A DNA stretch of 64,000 nt from Pandoraea communis (GCF_902459745.1 NZ_CABPSJ010000004.1:558001-622000), one strand, 5' to 3'. Shown: positions 9,766 to 19,695, counted from the first letter of the stretch. The notes: a model not told the origin generated them from the sequence alone. A program made the numbers and translations.

Positions 9766-12700
9766 ACCTGTCGGCCGTCTTCATCCGGCGCTCGGTCGCG
9801 ACCGTTCTGCTCACCATCGGGGTGACGCTCGCGGGCATCGTCGCGTTCGGGCTGCTGCCTATCTCGCCGCTGCCGCAGGTCGACTTCCCGACGATCTCCG
9901 TTTCGGCCTCGCTGCCGGGCGCCAGCCCCGAGACGATGGCCGCGAGCGTGGCCACGCCGCTGGAGCGTTCGCTTGGCCGTATTGCCGGCGTGACGGAAAT
10001 GACGTCGAACAGTTCGCTGGGATCGACGCGCATCACGTTGCAGTTCGATCTCTCGCGCGACATCAACGGCGCGGCGCGCGACGTGCAGGCGGCGATCAAT
10101 GCCGCACGTAGCCTGCTGCCGTCGGGGTTGCCCAGCAACCCGACCTATCGCAAGGTGAATCCGGCGAGCGCGCCGGTGATGATCATTGCATTGACCTCCG
10201 AGAGCATGACGCGCGGGCAGATGTACGACGCGGCGTCGACCATCCTTGCGCAGAAGCTCTCGCAGCTCGAAGGCGTGGGCGATGTGACGGTTGGCGGCAG
10301 CTCGTTGCCGGCGGTGCGCGTCGAACTCAACCCGACAGCCCTCAACAAGTACCAGATTCCGCTCGAGACGGTGCGTACGGCAATTCAGGCGGTCAACGCG
10401 AACCGCCCGAAGGGTGCGCTCGAAGAGGGCGACCGGCGCTGGCAGATTCTCGCCAACGATCAGGCGAAGACGGCGAAGGAATACCTGCCGGTCATCGTCG
10501 CATATCGGGAGGGGCGGCCGGTGCGTCTGGCCGATATCGCCGATGTGGTCGATTCGGTTCAGGACTTGCGCAATGCGGGGTCGGCCAACGGCAAGCCGTC
10601 GGTGCTGCTCGTCATCACGACGCAGCCCGGCGCAAACATCATCGAGACGGTCGACGGCATCAACAAGATCCTGCCGAATCTGCGCGCCTCGATTCCGGCC
10701 GCGATCAATCTCGACGTCGTGATGGACCGCACGCCGACTATCCGCGCGTCGCTGAGGGAAGTCGAGCGCACGCTGCTGATTTCGATTGCGCTCGTGATCC
10801 TGGTGGTCTTCATCTTCCTGCGGAACTGGCGGGCAACGCTGATTCCGAGTGTGGCCGTGCCCGTCTCGCTGATCGGCACGTTCGGGGTGATGTACCTGTG
10901 CGGCTTCAGTCTCGATAACCTCTCGCTCATGGCGCTCACCATCGCAACGGGCTTCGTGGTCGACGACGCCATCGTGGTGCTGGAGAACATCTCGCGCCAT
11001 ATCGAAGAGGGGCTGAGTCCGTTCGCGGCGGCGCTCAAAGGCACGCGCGAAGTGGGCTTCACTGTGCTTTCGATGAGTATTTCGCTGATTGCGGTGTTCA
11101 TTCCGCTGTTGATGATGGGCGGCATTGTCGGCCGGTTGTTCCGTGAATTCGCGGTCACGCTCTCGGCGGCCATCATGGTTTCGCTGGTCGTCTCGCTCAC
11201 GACCACGCCGATGATGTGCGCACGTCTGCTCAAGGGCAAGCCGGCACCGGGTGTGCCGGCCGGCACGGCGCCCCTCGCACCGGAGCCGCCGCCGCGCCCG
11301 TCGCTCTGGACACGCCTGGGCGCCTGGACCGAGCGCGGGTTCGACGCGATGTTGCGCGAGTACGAGCGCTCGCTGTCATGGGCGCTGCGCCATGGTCCGC
11401 TGATGCTGCTGATTCTGTTCGCAACGATCTGCCTGAATGTGTGGCTGTACACCGTCGTGCCGAAGGGCTTCTTCCCGCAGCAGGACACGGGGCGGATGAT
11501 CGGCTTCATTCAGGCCGATCAGGCGATTTCGTTCCAGGCGATGGAGAAGAAGCTCGCCGACTTCATCAAGATCGTGCAGGCCGACCCTGATGTGGCGACC
11601 GTCACGGGCTTTACCGGCGGCTCGAACCGCAACGGCGGCTCGATGTTCGTCACACTCAAGCCGTTGGGCGTGCGCAAGCTCTCGGCCGATCAGGTCATCG
11701 CGCGCTTGCGCAGCAAGCTGGCGAAGGAGCCGGGCGCGATGCTCTATTTGCAATCGGTGCAGGACATTCGCGTGGGCGGGCGCTCCAGCAATGCGCAGTA
11801 TCAGTACACGTTGCAGGCGGACGATCTTCAGCAGTTGCGCGAGTGGGAGCCGAAAGTGCGCAACGCGATCTCGCGTCTGCCGAACCTCGTCGACGTGAAT
11901 ACCGACCAGCAGGACAAGGGGTTGCAGACGACGCTCGACGTGGACCGCGATCAGGCGTCGCGCCTCGGGCTCACGATGAGTCAGATCGATAACGTGCTCA
12001 ACGACGCCTTCGGGCAGCGCCAGGTCTCCACCATCTACAACCCGCTCAATCAGTACAAGGTCGTGATGGAGGTGGCGCCGCAATGGTGGCAAAGCCCCGA
12101 GTCGCTCAAGGACATCTATGTGGTGACGTCGGCGGGGGCGCAAGTGCCGCTCTCGGCGTTCGCGCGTTACCACCCGACGAACACCGCGCTGGGGGTGTCG
12201 CACCAGGGGCAGTTCGCGGCGAGCACGATTTCGTTCAATCTGCCGCCGGGGGTCTCGCTGTCCGAGGCACAGGCGTCGGTCAAGGATGCCGTGGGCCGGT
12301 TGGGCATGCCCACGTCCGTACAAGGCAGCTTCCAGGGCACGGCGCAGGCCTTCCAGTCGGCCCTGTCGTCGCAGCCGATCCTGATCCTGACGGCGCTGCT
12401 CACGGTGTATATCGTGCTGGGCGTGCTCTATGAGAGCTACATCCATCCGCTCACCATCCTGTCGACATTGCCGTCGGCGGGCGTGGGGGCGTTGCTGGCC
12501 CTGCTGCTGTTCAACACGGAGTTCAGCATCATCGCGCTCATCGGCGTGATTCTGCTGATCGGTATCGTGAAGAAGAACGCGATCATGATGATCGACTTCG
12601 CGCTCGATGCCGAGCGGCGTCGGAACATGTCGCCGCGAGACGCCATTTATCACGCGTGCGTACTGCGCTTCCGGCCGATCATGATGACGACGATGGCCGC

Positions 12701-12926
12701 CATGCTCGGTGCGGTTCCACTGGCACTGGGCACCGGCGACGGCGCGGAGTTGCGTCAGCCGCTGGGGATCTCCATCGTGGGCGGCCTGCTTGTGAGCCAG
12801 GTGCTCACGCTCTACACGACGCCGGTGGTGTATCTGTATCTCGACCGTGTGCGCGTACGCTGGGCGCGACGGCGTGCACGTGGCCAGACCGGCCATAGCG
12901 ACGTTGGGGAGGTGGGCCGTGGCTGA
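9762..12926 (+). CDS. mdtC: RND multidrug transporter subunit, MdtC-like
   Basis: A 1054-residue partner of MdtB with the same fold. The proton-relay Asp pair is in [20 protein letters not shown] and the TM10 Lys in [18 protein letters not shown]. It starts within the mdtB stop codon (ATGA, 9762-9765). A Pro- and Ala-rich cytoplasmic linker at about residues 490-515 ([19 protein letters not shown]) between TM6 and TM7 is longer than in the E. coli protein and lacks predicted structure. The C-terminus ends in a short Arg-rich tail. The outer-membrane channel gene follows directly, completing a tripartite system in one operon. Confidence 0.95.
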   Translation: MNLSAVFIRRSVATVLLTIGVTLAGIVAFGLLPISPLPQVDFPTISVSASLPGASPETMAASVATPLERSLGRIAGVTEMTSNSSLGSTRITLQFDLSRDINGAARDVQAAINAARSLLPSGLPSNPTYRKVNPASAPVMIIALTSESMTRGQMYDAASTILAQKLSQLEGVGDVTVGGSSLPAVRVELNPTALNKYQIPLETVRTAIQAVNANRPKGALEEGDRRWQILANDQAKTAKEYLPVIVAYREGRPVRLADIADVVDSVQDLRNAGSANGKPSVLLVITTQPGANIIETVDGINKILPNLRASIPAAINLDVVMDRTPTIRASLREVERTLLISIALVILVVFIFLRNWRATLIPSVAVPVSLIGTFGVMYLCGFSLDNLSLMALTIATGFVVDDAIVVLENISRHIEEGLSPFAAALKGTREVGFTVLSMSISLIAVFIPLLMMGGIVGRLFREFAVTLSAAIMVSLVVSLTTTPMMCARLLKGKPAPGVPAGTAPLAPEPPPRPSLWTRLGAWTERGFDAMLREYERSLSWALRHGPLMLLILFATICLNVWLYTVVPKGFFPQQDTGRMIGFIQADQAISFQAMEKKLADFIKIVQADPDVATVTGFTGGSNRNGGSMFVTLKPLGVRKLSADQVIARLRSKLAKEPGAMLYLQSVQDIRVGGRSSNAQYQYTLQADDLQQLREWEPKVRNAISRLPNLVDVNTDQQDKGLQTTLDVDRDQASRLGLTMSQIDNVLNDAFGQRQVSTIYNPLNQYKVVMEVAPQWWQSPESLKDIYVVTSAGAQVPLSAFARYHPTNTALGVSHQGQFAASTISFNLPPGVSLSEAQASVKDAVGRLGMPTSVQGSFQGTAQAFQSALSSQPILILTALLTVYIVLGVLYESYIHPLTILSTLPSAGVGALLALLLFNTEFSIIALIGVILLIGIVKKNAIMMIDFALDAERRRNMSPRDAIYHACVLRFRPIMMTTMAAMLGAVPLALGTGDGAELRQPLGISIVGGLLVSQVLTLYTTPVVYLYLDRVRVRWARRRARGQTGHSDVGEVGRG

Positions 12927-12962
12927 TGCCGTTCGTCGCCCGCGCTGCGGGCTTTCCTGTGC

Positions 12963-12998
12963 GCTTCCCGACGTGCTTCCCGACGTGCTTCCCGGCGT
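12963..12998. repeat. Three 12-bp tandem repeats at the mdtC / channel junction
   Basis: The unit GCTTCCCGACGT occurs at 12963-12974 and 12975-12986 exactly, and once more with a single change (GCTTCCCGGCGT) at 12987-12998. If translation of the channel gene starts early (GTG 12919), it encodes a Leu-Pro repeat; otherwise it is an untranslated spacer. Repeat number could vary between strains by slippage. Confidence 0.8.
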
Positions 12999-13053
12999 GC
13001 CACCCGGCGCGTTCTCCGAAACTTCCGTCCCGGCCGATGGGCCGATGTATGCC

Positions 13054-14652
13054 ATGTCCCAACCCCTGAAACGTCAAGTCTCCACCGTTCGTTCTCGCGC
13101 GGGAACTGCCGCGCCAGCGCGGCAAGGGCGGGGCGGGGCGGCATCTGTGCATGCGCGCCGTACCGCGACATTCCTGGCCGCGAGTGCTGTGTTATGGCTC
13201 GCGGGCTGCGCCGTAGGGCCGGACTATGTACGCCCCGACGTCGAGGCGCCGGCTGCGTTCAAGGAGACCGGCGACTGGAAGCTGGCCGAGCCCGGCGACG
13301 CGATGTCGAAGGGCGAGTGGTGGGCGATCTATCAGGACCCCGTGCTCTCCGAATTGATGGCGCAGGTCGACGTCAACAACCAGAACATCAAGGTTGCCGA
13401 GGCCAACTACCGCCAGGCACTGGCCGTGGCTTCGCAAGCCCGTTCTGCCTTCTTCCCGACGATTGGCGCCGATGCGGGCCTCACGCGCGCCAGCTCGCGT
13501 GTGAGCAACACGGCGGTGAGCGGATCGGGCGTGGGCGGCATCTCGAACAGCTATAGCCTGTCGGGTACGGCGAGTTGGGAGCCGGACATCTGGGGCAGCG
13601 TGCGTCGCTCGGTCGAGGCCGGTAACGCCGGCGCCGAGGCGAGCGCGGCCGATCTGGCCAATGCACGTCTGTCGGCGCAGGCGTTGCTCGCGCAGAATTA
13701 CTTCGACCTGCGGGTGACGGATGCGCAGAAAGCGTTGCTGGATCGCACGGTCGCTACCTATGAGCAAACGCTCAAGCTGACGCAGAACCAGTACGCTGTC
13801 GGCGTGGCGCAGCGCTCGGACGTGATTCAGGCGCAAACACAATTGCAATCGGCACAGGCGTCTGCGATCGATATCGAGGTGACGCGGGCGCAACTGGAGC
13901 ACGCGATTGCGCTACTCGTCGGCAAGGCCCCGGCGGCGTTCGCGCTGACGGTCGCGCCATTGCGCGCCGCATTGCCGCCGGTGCCGGTCAGCCTGCCGTC
14001 GACATTGCTGGAACGCCGGCCTGACATCGCGGCGGCAGAGCGGTCGGTGGCGGCGGCCAACGCGAAGATCGGTGTGGCCAAGGCGGCCTTCTTCCCGGCG
14101 CTCACGCTCGCGGCGACGGGGGGGTTCCAGAGCAGCAGCTTCGCCAACTGGCTGACGCTGCCGAGCCGCTTCTGGTCGGTTGGTCCCGCGCTGGCGGCTA
14201 CGCTCTTCGACGGCGGTTTGCGCCGTGCGCAGACCGACGCGGCCATTGCTGCCTACGACGCGCAGGTCGCGACCTACCGTCAGACCGTACTGAGTGCGTT
14301 CCAGTCGGTCGAGGATAATCTCGCCGCGCTGAACTATCTCGGGCGAGAGTCCGTCGTGCAAAATCAGGCCGTGCAGTCGTCACGCGACGCGCTGCAACTG
14401 ATCCTCAATCAGTACAAGGCGGGTACGGTCAGTTTTCAGAACGTGTTGACCGCGCAGGCGACTGCGTACACCACGGAGCGTACGGCGTTGACGATCCTCG
14501 GCCGTCAATTCACGGCAAACGTACTGCTCGTGACGGCACTTGGTGGTGGTTGGCATGGACTGCCGGCCGAGGGAGCGAACCGTGGTGCTCCGGAGGTTGG
14601 GGCGATGTCCGACGTCGCGAGCCCGGCCAAAAGCGGTGACGCACAAGAATGA
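13054..14652 (+). CDS. Outer-membrane efflux lipoprotein, OprM/NodT family
   Basis: A TolC-type channel that completes the efflux pump. The lipoprotein signal is clear: HARRTATFLAASAVLWLAGC, with the lipobox L-A-G-C, followed by AVGPDYVRPDVEAP, the standard NodT/OprM mature start. Two OEP repeats follow, with GEWWAIYQDPVLSELM, ANYRQALA, FPTIGADAGL, SWEPDIWGSVRR and LLERRPDIAAAERSVAAANA all diagnostic. The N-terminus is uncertain. ATG 13054 is used here (532 residues, 35 residues ahead of the hydrophobic core). GTG 13147 would give an ideal 21-residue signal. GTG 12919 overlaps the mdtC stop and has the best ribosome site (GGGGAGG) but would add a long N-terminal extension. The gene is the last of the mdt operon. 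Confidence 0.9.
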   Translation: MSQPLKRQVSTVRSRAGTAAPARQGRGGAASVHARRTATFLAASAVLWLAGCAVGPDYVRPDVEAPAAFKETGDWKLAEPGDAMSKGEWWAIYQDPVLSELMAQVDVNNQNIKVAEANYRQALAVASQARSAFFPTIGADAGLTRASSRVSNTAVSGSGVGGISNSYSLSGTASWEPDIWGSVRRSVEAGNAGAEASAADLANARLSAQALLAQNYFDLRVTDAQKALLDRTVATYEQTLKLTQNQYAVGVAQRSDVIQAQTQLQSAQASAIDIEVTRAQLEHAIALLVGKAPAAFALTVAPLRAALPPVPVSLPSTLLERRPDIAAAERSVAAANAKIGVAKAAFFPALTLAATGGFQSSSFANWLTLPSRFWSVGPALAATLFDGGLRRAQTDAAIAAYDAQVATYRQTVLSAFQSVEDNLAALNYLGRESVVQNQAVQSSRDALQLILNQYKAGTVSFQNVLTAQATAYTTERTALTILGRQFTANVLLVTALGGGWHGLPAEGANRGAPEVGAMSDVASPAKSGDAQE

Positions 14653-15014
14653 TGCGCAGGCAGGGCACCCTCGCTACCGGCCGGCTGCGTTCGCCTTCAA
14701 CCGGCAAGCGCTGCGCACCTCATATCGTCCGGCGGCGCATTTTCCGACGCATGTGAGAGCGGCCGCGAGCGCGCACAGGCAGCCTCCAACGGGCACAGCA
14801 TCTGTGCTCGACCGCCTGGACGACGAGGAGGCCGCCCAGCTCGACATGATGTTGTGCCCCCCCTCCCTAGCTGACAACCGACTATCGTTCGGGTTCCGGC
14901 GTCGCAGTGGCTCGCATTACAATACGGCCCGAACGCGTACGGCATTAGTAGAAGATCACGTTCACATTTGGCACGCGTTTTTGGACAAGACCAATAAATC
15001 CAGAGGATTTTCCC
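14653..15014. promoter_or_regulatory. Intergenic region with a promoter for the O-acetylation pair
   Basis: A 362-bp gap. The most promoter-like signal is TTCCGG (14894-14899) and TACAAT (14918-14923) with an 18-bp spacer, about 90 bases before the GTG at 15015. An AGAGGA ribosome site lies eight bases before that start. From about here DNA becomes less GC-rich than the efflux operon. No gene is seen in the gap. Confidence 0.5.
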
Positions 15015-16445
15015 GTGGTTTTCAGCAGCATCGCCTTTTTGGGATTGTTTCTCCCAATCACTTTGGCCGCGTACTTCCTGACGCCCCGTCCGTGGCGCAA
15101 TTTCACGCTCGCGCTGGCTAGCATCGTCTTCTATGCCTGGGGCGAACCTCGCTTCTTGATTTTGATGATCGTCTCCATCGGAATCAACTTCCGTTTGGCC
15201 ATCGGCATCGATCGGGCAAAGAATCGGCGAAGAATGGTTGGTTGGGGCGTGGCCATCAACCTCTTTGTATTGGGCGTGTTCAAGTATGCGGCTTTCATCG
15301 TTGATAATCTGAACGCGGTTTTGTCCCCGCTTGGTGTGGCCCCACTTGTGTTGCGACCGCTGCCCTTGCCAATTGGCATTTCGTTCTACACCTTCCACGC
15401 GATCTCATACCTGGTCGACATCTATCGGAGAAACGCACAGCCGAATCGAAGCATCGTCGACTACTGCCTGTACATCACGCTGTTTCCCCAACTGGTCGCG
15501 GGCCCGATCATCCGATACAAAGACATCCAGTCGCAACTTCGGGCACGAGTCGCCCGCCTCGACGACGTGTCTGCCGGGGCGCTGCGCTTCACGATGGGTC
15601 TCGCGAAAAAGGTGCTTATCGCCAATCAGCTCGCGATAGTGGCCGACGCAGGCTTTAACGTGCCGCCCGGCGAATTGTCCGCGTCCGTCGCCTGGTTTTC
15701 CCTCCTGTGCTACACGCTGCAGATCTACTTTGATTTCTCTGGGTATTCCGACATGGCGATTGGACTGGCGCGCATGTTTGGTTTCCGGTTTCCCGAGAAC
15801 TTCAATTACCCGTATGCAGCCAAGTCGATGCAAGATTTCTGGCGCAGATGGCACATCTCCCTGTCGACCTGGTTCCGCGACTACGTGTACATCCCACTTG
15901 GTGGTAATAAGGACGGCGCCCGCAGAACGCTGTGCAACCTCTGGATCGTCTTCCTTCTCACTGGATTCTGGCACGGCGCAACTTGGAATTTCCTGCTTTG
16001 GGGGGCCGCGCACGGTACCTTGCTGACACTGGAAAAGATCGTGCCATCGAACGTCGTTTCGAGATCCGGCGTCTGGCGATGGGCTCGCCACGGCTATGTC
16101 GTTCTGGCTGTCATGTTGACGTGGGTGCTATTCAGAAGCGACACCACCACGCACGCCCTCAACTACTTCGGCGCGCTCGTCGGCATGCCAACGGCTACCG
16201 AACCTTCAGTGACCGTGTCGATGCTCTTTTCCACCCACCTTGGTTGGCTTATACCGACCGCCGTCATGTTGGCGGCTGGCTTCTACCCTTGGGCACTTGA
16301 ACGCTTCGCGCCGGTCCGTGATTGGCTCGTCGCGCGCAGCGTTGACGGTTTCGTGGCGGCAGCATTTGTTGCGCCAGCGCTAATCTTTGCAGCTATGTCG
16401 ATCGCACTCGGGCAGTACAACCCGTTCATTTACTTCCGCTTCTGA
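15015..16445 (+). CDS. MBOAT-family O-acyltransferase, AlgI-like
   Basis: A 476-residue polytopic inner-membrane protein of the AlgI/PatA/DltB branch of MBOAT enzymes, which move an acetyl group across the membrane for transfer to an exported polysaccharide. The start FSSIAFLGLFLPITLAAYFL, the PIGISFYTFHAISYLVD motif, LQIYFDFSGYSDMAIGLARM, YPYAAKSMQDFWRRWHISLS and FWHGATWNFLLWG are all present. The last contains the catalytic His near residue 320. It starts with GTG behind AGAGGA. The stop is six bases before the next gene, an AlgJ/AlgX-like protein, so the two form an O-acetylation pair. No alginate or cellulose synthesis genes are adjacent, so the acceptor glycan is unknown. Base composition is lower in GC than that of the flanking operons. 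Confidence 0.92.
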   Translation: MVFSSIAFLGLFLPITLAAYFLTPRPWRNFTLALASIVFYAWGEPRFLILMIVSIGINFRLAIGIDRAKNRRRMVGWGVAINLFVLGVFKYAAFIVDNLNAVLSPLGVAPLVLRPLPLPIGISFYTFHAISYLVDIYRRNAQPNRSIVDYCLYITLFPQLVAGPIIRYKDIQSQLRARVARLDDVSAGALRFTMGLAKKVLIANQLAIVADAGFNVPPGELSASVAWFSLLCYTLQIYFDFSGYSDMAIGLARMFGFRFPENFNYPYAAKSMQDFWRRWHISLSTWFRDYVYIPLGGNKDGARRTLCNLWIVFLLTGFWHGATWNFLLWGAAHGTLLTLEKIVPSNVVSRSGVWRWARHGYVVLAVMLTWVLFRSDTTTHALNYFGALVGMPTATEPSVTVSMLFSTHLGWLIPTAVMLAAGFYPWALERFAPVRDWLVARSVDGFVAAAFVAPALIFAAMSIALGQYNPFIYFRF

Positions 16446-16451
16446 TCCGAC

Positions 16452-17648
16452 ATGCTTGAAAACGCAGAACTCCGCCAACGGGCACAACGGTCCTACACCT
16501 GGCTCAGGAAGCTGAACCGGGCGGCCGTGCCGCTCGTATTCTTCGCGCTTATCGCGCTCCCCATTGTTTGGTTTGGCCGCGCCAGTTTCACCCCGGCCCC
16601 ACTTCACGAAAACCGAGTACTGGAACCGTTCCCAGACTTGTCGCTTCATTCGCTGCAGCGGCTCGAGCGCTGGTTCAGCGATCGCTTCGGAATGCGTGAC
16701 GCACTCGTGTATTACGGGTCGCGGCTCCAGATGGCACGCACTGGATCTCCGACGAACCAGGATGTCGTCGTTGGCCCTAACCAGTGGCTCTTCTACGATC
16801 AATACTACGTGCCCGGCCAGCCTCATTTTGCCGATCTGCAGGGCAAGGACCCACTCTCGCAGGGGCAGCTACGCGAAATTACCGAGAATCTGCGAGTTAC
16901 GCAAAATGCCTTGGCGGCATGCCGCATTCCGTTCTATCTCATCGTGGCGCCAGATAAGCAGTATGTCTATCCAGAACAACTTGGCGTTCACGTACGCGCC
17001 GGCGTCACCATGCAGTTGGACCAGCTAATCGACTATCTCAAGGTCGAACTCCCGGAACTCCGTCTTGCGGATCTCAGACCCGCCCTGGTAGACGCAAAGC
17101 GGACTTCGCCATACGAAATGTACAAGCGTACGGATACGCACTGGAATTCCCTGGGGGCGTTCTATGGCTATCGGGCGTTGGCCGATCGGTTCGTCCGGGA
17201 CGGCATCATTCCGTCAGCCCCGGCGGCAACGTTGGACGCCTGGACAGTCACGCAATCGCCGTTCGACCAGGGGGACATCGCCATTTCTCTGCTGTCTCTT
17301 CCTGGGTACTTCAAAGACTTCAACACCCACTTTGAGAAGCGCACGCCGAGACTTTCCCAATGGGTGGGCGCTCCAGCAGACGCGCCTCAACGCAACGACT
17401 CGATATTCAGCGAGAACCGCTCTGGACACGGGGGACTTCTGCTCTACAAGGACTCATTCAGTGGCGAGCTCATGCCGTTCATCGCCGAAGACTTCGCCAA
17501 CACCTGGGCGTATCTTGGACGAGATATGGACGGCGATGAAGTTCGCCGACGCAAGCCCACTGTGGTTGCCTTGCAGATTGTCCAACGAAATATCAAAACG
17601 CTTAGCAACAGCCCACCGAAGAACATGGTGGACCTTTGCAGAAATTGA
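16452..17648 (+). CDS. AlgJ/AlgX-like SGNH-type O-acetylation protein
   Basis: A 398-residue protein with one N-terminal membrane helix (about 26-46) and a periplasmic domain of the ALGX/SGNH-hydrolase-like group. It probably accepts acetyl from the AlgI-like partner and places it on a sugar. Visible motifs are ERWFSDRFGMRDALV and NQWLFYDQYY near the start of the domain, LIVAPDKQYVYPEQL, and TDTHWNSLGAFYGYRALADR, which holds the Asp-x-His catalytic pair at about 228-230. A probable Ser block is LLYKDSFSGELMPFI near residue 335. It follows the MBOAT gene by six bases with no separate promoter. Similar pairs O-acetylate alginate, cellulose or O-antigen; which applies here is not shown. Confidence 0.88.
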   Translation: MLENAELRQRAQRSYTWLRKLNRAAVPLVFFALIALPIVWFGRASFTPAPLHENRVLEPFPDLSLHSLQRLERWFSDRFGMRDALVYYGSRLQMARTGSPTNQDVVVGPNQWLFYDQYYVPGQPHFADLQGKDPLSQGQLREITENLRVTQNALAACRIPFYLIVAPDKQYVYPEQLGVHVRAGVTMQLDQLIDYLKVELPELRLADLRPALVDAKRTSPYEMYKRTDTHWNSLGAFYGYRALADRFVRDGIIPSAPAATLDAWTVTQSPFDQGDIAISLLSLPGYFKDFNTHFEKRTPRLSQWVGAPADAPQRNDSIFSENRSGHGGLLLYKDSFSGELMPFIAEDFANTWAYLGRDMDGDEVRRRKPTVVALQIVQRNIKTLSNSPPKNMVDLCRN

Positions 17649-17721
17649 AAAATCCTACAGCGCCCCAGGCGTTTCACGCGTTGCAGGACGCTGAGGCATC
17701 AACACGCTGGAGGACCACAGA

Positions 17722-18084
17722 ATGCCGTTCAACAATCCGACGGTTGACGCAGCAGCACGCTTCCGTATGGAGGCGATCGAGGCAATCGTCTCGCGTAACC
17801 CCCGCGGCAGACCATGGTGATGGCGGAGAAGTTTGTGCGCACCCAGTGCTATCGCAAATGAGTCGCTGAGTGGGAGACAACGCTCGGGTCAATGACAATT
17901 CGACGAATATCGCGCATGACAACACCGCCTCGGCCCTGCAGAGCATCGAAGCGCTTCGAACCGCTATCATGGGGCTAGACTTCAAAACTCCGGCCGCATC
18001 GACGGCGAGGCCATTGCTCGAGCACTCTGTCCATCCTTCGAGGTTGGCCGGCAGGGGGCGGCCCCCAATCAAAATTTCATTGAC
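17722..18084 (+). pseudogene. Gene debris between O-acetylation pair and flavin reductase
   Basis: An ATG at 17722 behind a strong GGAGGA site opens a 32-codon frame (MPFNNPTVDAAARFRMEAIE...) that stops at 17820. Protein-like stretches then continue in other frames: MAEKFVRTQCYRK from about 17821, SALQSIEALRTAIMGLDFK around 17930-17985, and GRIDGEAIARALCPSFEVG from about 17990. This pattern suggests one small gene broken by several frameshifts. I do not recognise the parent family. An alternative is that only the 32-residue peptide is translated and the rest is chance. Confidence 0.35.
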
Positions 18085-18642
18085 ATGAAACTCTTGGCTA
18101 TTTCCGGTAGCGCACGCCGGAACTCCACCAATACTGCGTTGCTGATGGCGATGAAGGACTTCGTCCCGGCCGACGTCAAGCTGTCTGTTTTTCATCGCCT
18201 GGACACCTTGCCCGTCTTCTCACCTGACTCAGAGGGAAACAATACACCGCAGCAAGTCATCGAGTTTCTGGAACTCGTATCAGCTTCCGACGGCATCATT
18301 ATCTCGAGTCCCGAGTATGTAAGAGCGATTCCAGGTGGCCTGAAAAATGCAATCGACTGGATGGTTTCTCGATTTGAAACCGTTGGAAAACCCATCGCTC
18401 TTGCACACGCATCTCATCGAGGCGATGAGATGCTTGCATCTCTGCGGCTTGTGCTTTCGACCGTTAGTGACGGCTTCCTTGAGCCCTTGTTCCTACGGAT
18501 CCCTCTTATCGGTAAATCTCCAGAGGAGATTGCCGATGTGCTGTCTCTACGCGGGTATGGGGCACAAATATCGGCGTTCTTGTCTGACTTCGTGGAAGCC
18601 ATCCGTCCAACCTGTGGCGAACAGGCTGGTTCGTTCTCTTGA
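18085..18642 (+). CDS. NADPH-dependent FMN reductase-like flavoprotein
   Basis: A 185-residue flavodoxin-fold protein of the FMN_red group (ChrR/YieF/ArsH-like). LAISGSARRNSTNTALL at about 4-20 is the FMN-phosphate loop G-S-x-R-x-x-S. ISSPEYVRAIPGGLKNAIDWM at about 73-93 is the conserved flavin and dimer contact. Such enzymes reduce quinones, azo dyes or metal ions with NAD(P)H. The start follows an AT-poor spacer without a clear ribosome site. The neighbouring debris and lower GC content suggest this gene came in with the same insertion as the O-acetylation genes. The physiological substrate is unknown. Confidence 0.88.
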   Translation: MKLLAISGSARRNSTNTALLMAMKDFVPADVKLSVFHRLDTLPVFSPDSEGNNTPQQVIEFLELVSASDGIIISSPEYVRAIPGGLKNAIDWMVSRFETVGKPIALAHASHRGDEMLASLRLVLSTVSDGFLEPLFLRIPLIGKSPEEIADVLSLRGYGAQISAFLSDFVEAIRPTCGEQAGSFS

Positions 18643-19026
18643 TCCGATCTCGGTGTTTAAGGTAATTCCGAACTTCACAATCGGAATGCCGGAAACGCCC
18701 GTGGTAAATCCTTCTGATGCCGGTGACGCGAGTAGCACGAACTGCCGTGCCATGCGGCCAAGCAATTTCACCTCCGGGCGAGTGCCGTCAAGCCGTTAGG
18801 CTGCAGTGCCCGCTCTATCGGGCAGCATGCGGGCGTCTCGCCCGTTGACCACACCGCGTGGCAGGAATGCCCGTCCGAATCGACTATGTGACGTTTCCCA
18901 TCCGGTCGGCGTGATCCCTTTTTGCCAGAATGAACGCGCTTCGATGCGATGACAGGCGCGAAGCACCGTGCGCGCGTTGCGGCGGTGACGGTGCTGTCAG
19001 ATGACGAAAAAAGAGAGGGGGCAACG
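18643..19026. other. Intergenic region with two GC-rich hairpins
   Basis: A 384-bp gap with no convincing gene. Two adjacent dyads are visible: TGCCCG (18807-18812) with CGGGCA (18819-18824), and CGGGCG (18830-18835) with CGCCCG (18839-18844). Neither is followed by a T-tract. They may end transcription from the flavin reductase in a Rho-assisted way or be regulatory dyads. Promoter elements for the downstream regulator are not obvious. GC content returns to the chromosomal level after about 18950. Confidence 0.4.
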
Positions 19027-19665
19027 ATGACGATCAATGTCGTGGTCGCAGATGACCATCCGATTGTGCGTTATGGAATACGACGTCTGCTCGAAGAGCG
19101 GGAAATGATTCATCTGGTCGGCGAGGCGGGCAATTCGTCGGAACTCGTGAATTTGCTGGCCAAGGCGCCCTGCGACATTCTAGTGACCGATTTTTCGATG
19201 CCGGGGGGGAACTTCAAGGACGGGCTTTTTCTTATCGGTTACGTGCGCCGGTATTTTCCCAACATCAAGATCATCGTCGTCACGATGCTCGAAAACCTGG
19301 CGATTCTTCGCGGCATGCTCAAGCTTGGCGTGCATTCGATTCTCTCGAAGCTCGACGAGCAGAGTTCGATTGCCGACATCGTTTGTGTGGTGGCGGACGG
19401 CAGCCGATACATTCCGGCGGGGCTGGCGACAAGGCTGCACGACTCGGTGGTCGACGACGCCGAGATCGATGCGTCGAAACTCTCGGGCCGCGAGGTAGAG
19501 GTGGTGCGGCTGTTCGTCTCCGGCCTCACGATCAGCGAAATCGCGTTCCAGCTCAGCCGTAGCGTGAAGACGGTCAGTTCGCAGAAGACCAACGCCATGC
19601 GCAAGCTCGGGCTGGACCGTGACGTCGATCTCTATCACTACGCCATGCGCACTGGCATTACCTGA
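19027..19665 (+). CDS. RcsB-like LuxR-type response regulator (orphan)
   Basis: A 212-residue NarL/FixJ-type regulator. The receiver has VVVADDHPIVRYGIRRLL at the N-terminus, the phospho-acceptor Asp near 55 in ILVTDFSMPGG, and VTMLEN. The insert NFKDGLFLIGYVRRYFP after the Asp resembles RcsB. The C-terminal HTH is LSGREVEVVRLFVSGLTISE followed by LSRSVKTVSSQKTNAMRKLG, again close to the RcsB recognition helix with its S-S-Q-K. ATG 19027 is preceded by GAGAGGGGG, so it is preferred over upstream in-frame starts. No histidine kinase lies nearby; it must receive phosphate from elsewhere or act without it. RcsB controls envelope and capsule genes in enterics; a similar role is only inferred here. 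Confidence 0.9.
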   Translation: MTINVVVADDHPIVRYGIRRLLEEREMIHLVGEAGNSSELVNLLAKAPCDILVTDFSMPGGNFKDGLFLIGYVRRYFPNIKIIVVTMLENLAILRGMLKLGVHSILSKLDEQSSIADIVCVVADGSRYIPAGLATRLHDSVVDDAEIDASKLSGREVEVVRLFVSGLTISEIAFQLSRSVKTVSSQKTNAMRKLGLDRDVDLYHYAMRTGIT

Positions 19666-19695
19666 GGGACGGCTGCCGGCCCGATGCCCCAAATA

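Noticed and set aside
15015-17648. MBOAT pair as a D-alanylation (Dlt) or wall-teichoic system
   Set aside because: The partner protein has the AlgX/AlgJ-type Asp-x-His domain, and no DltA/DltC genes are present in a Gram-negative context. O-acetylation fits better.
18807-18844. Two hairpins considered as an intrinsic terminator of the flavin reductase
   Set aside because: No T-tract follows either stem, and the nearest gene end is 165 bp away. Kept only as a description of the gap.
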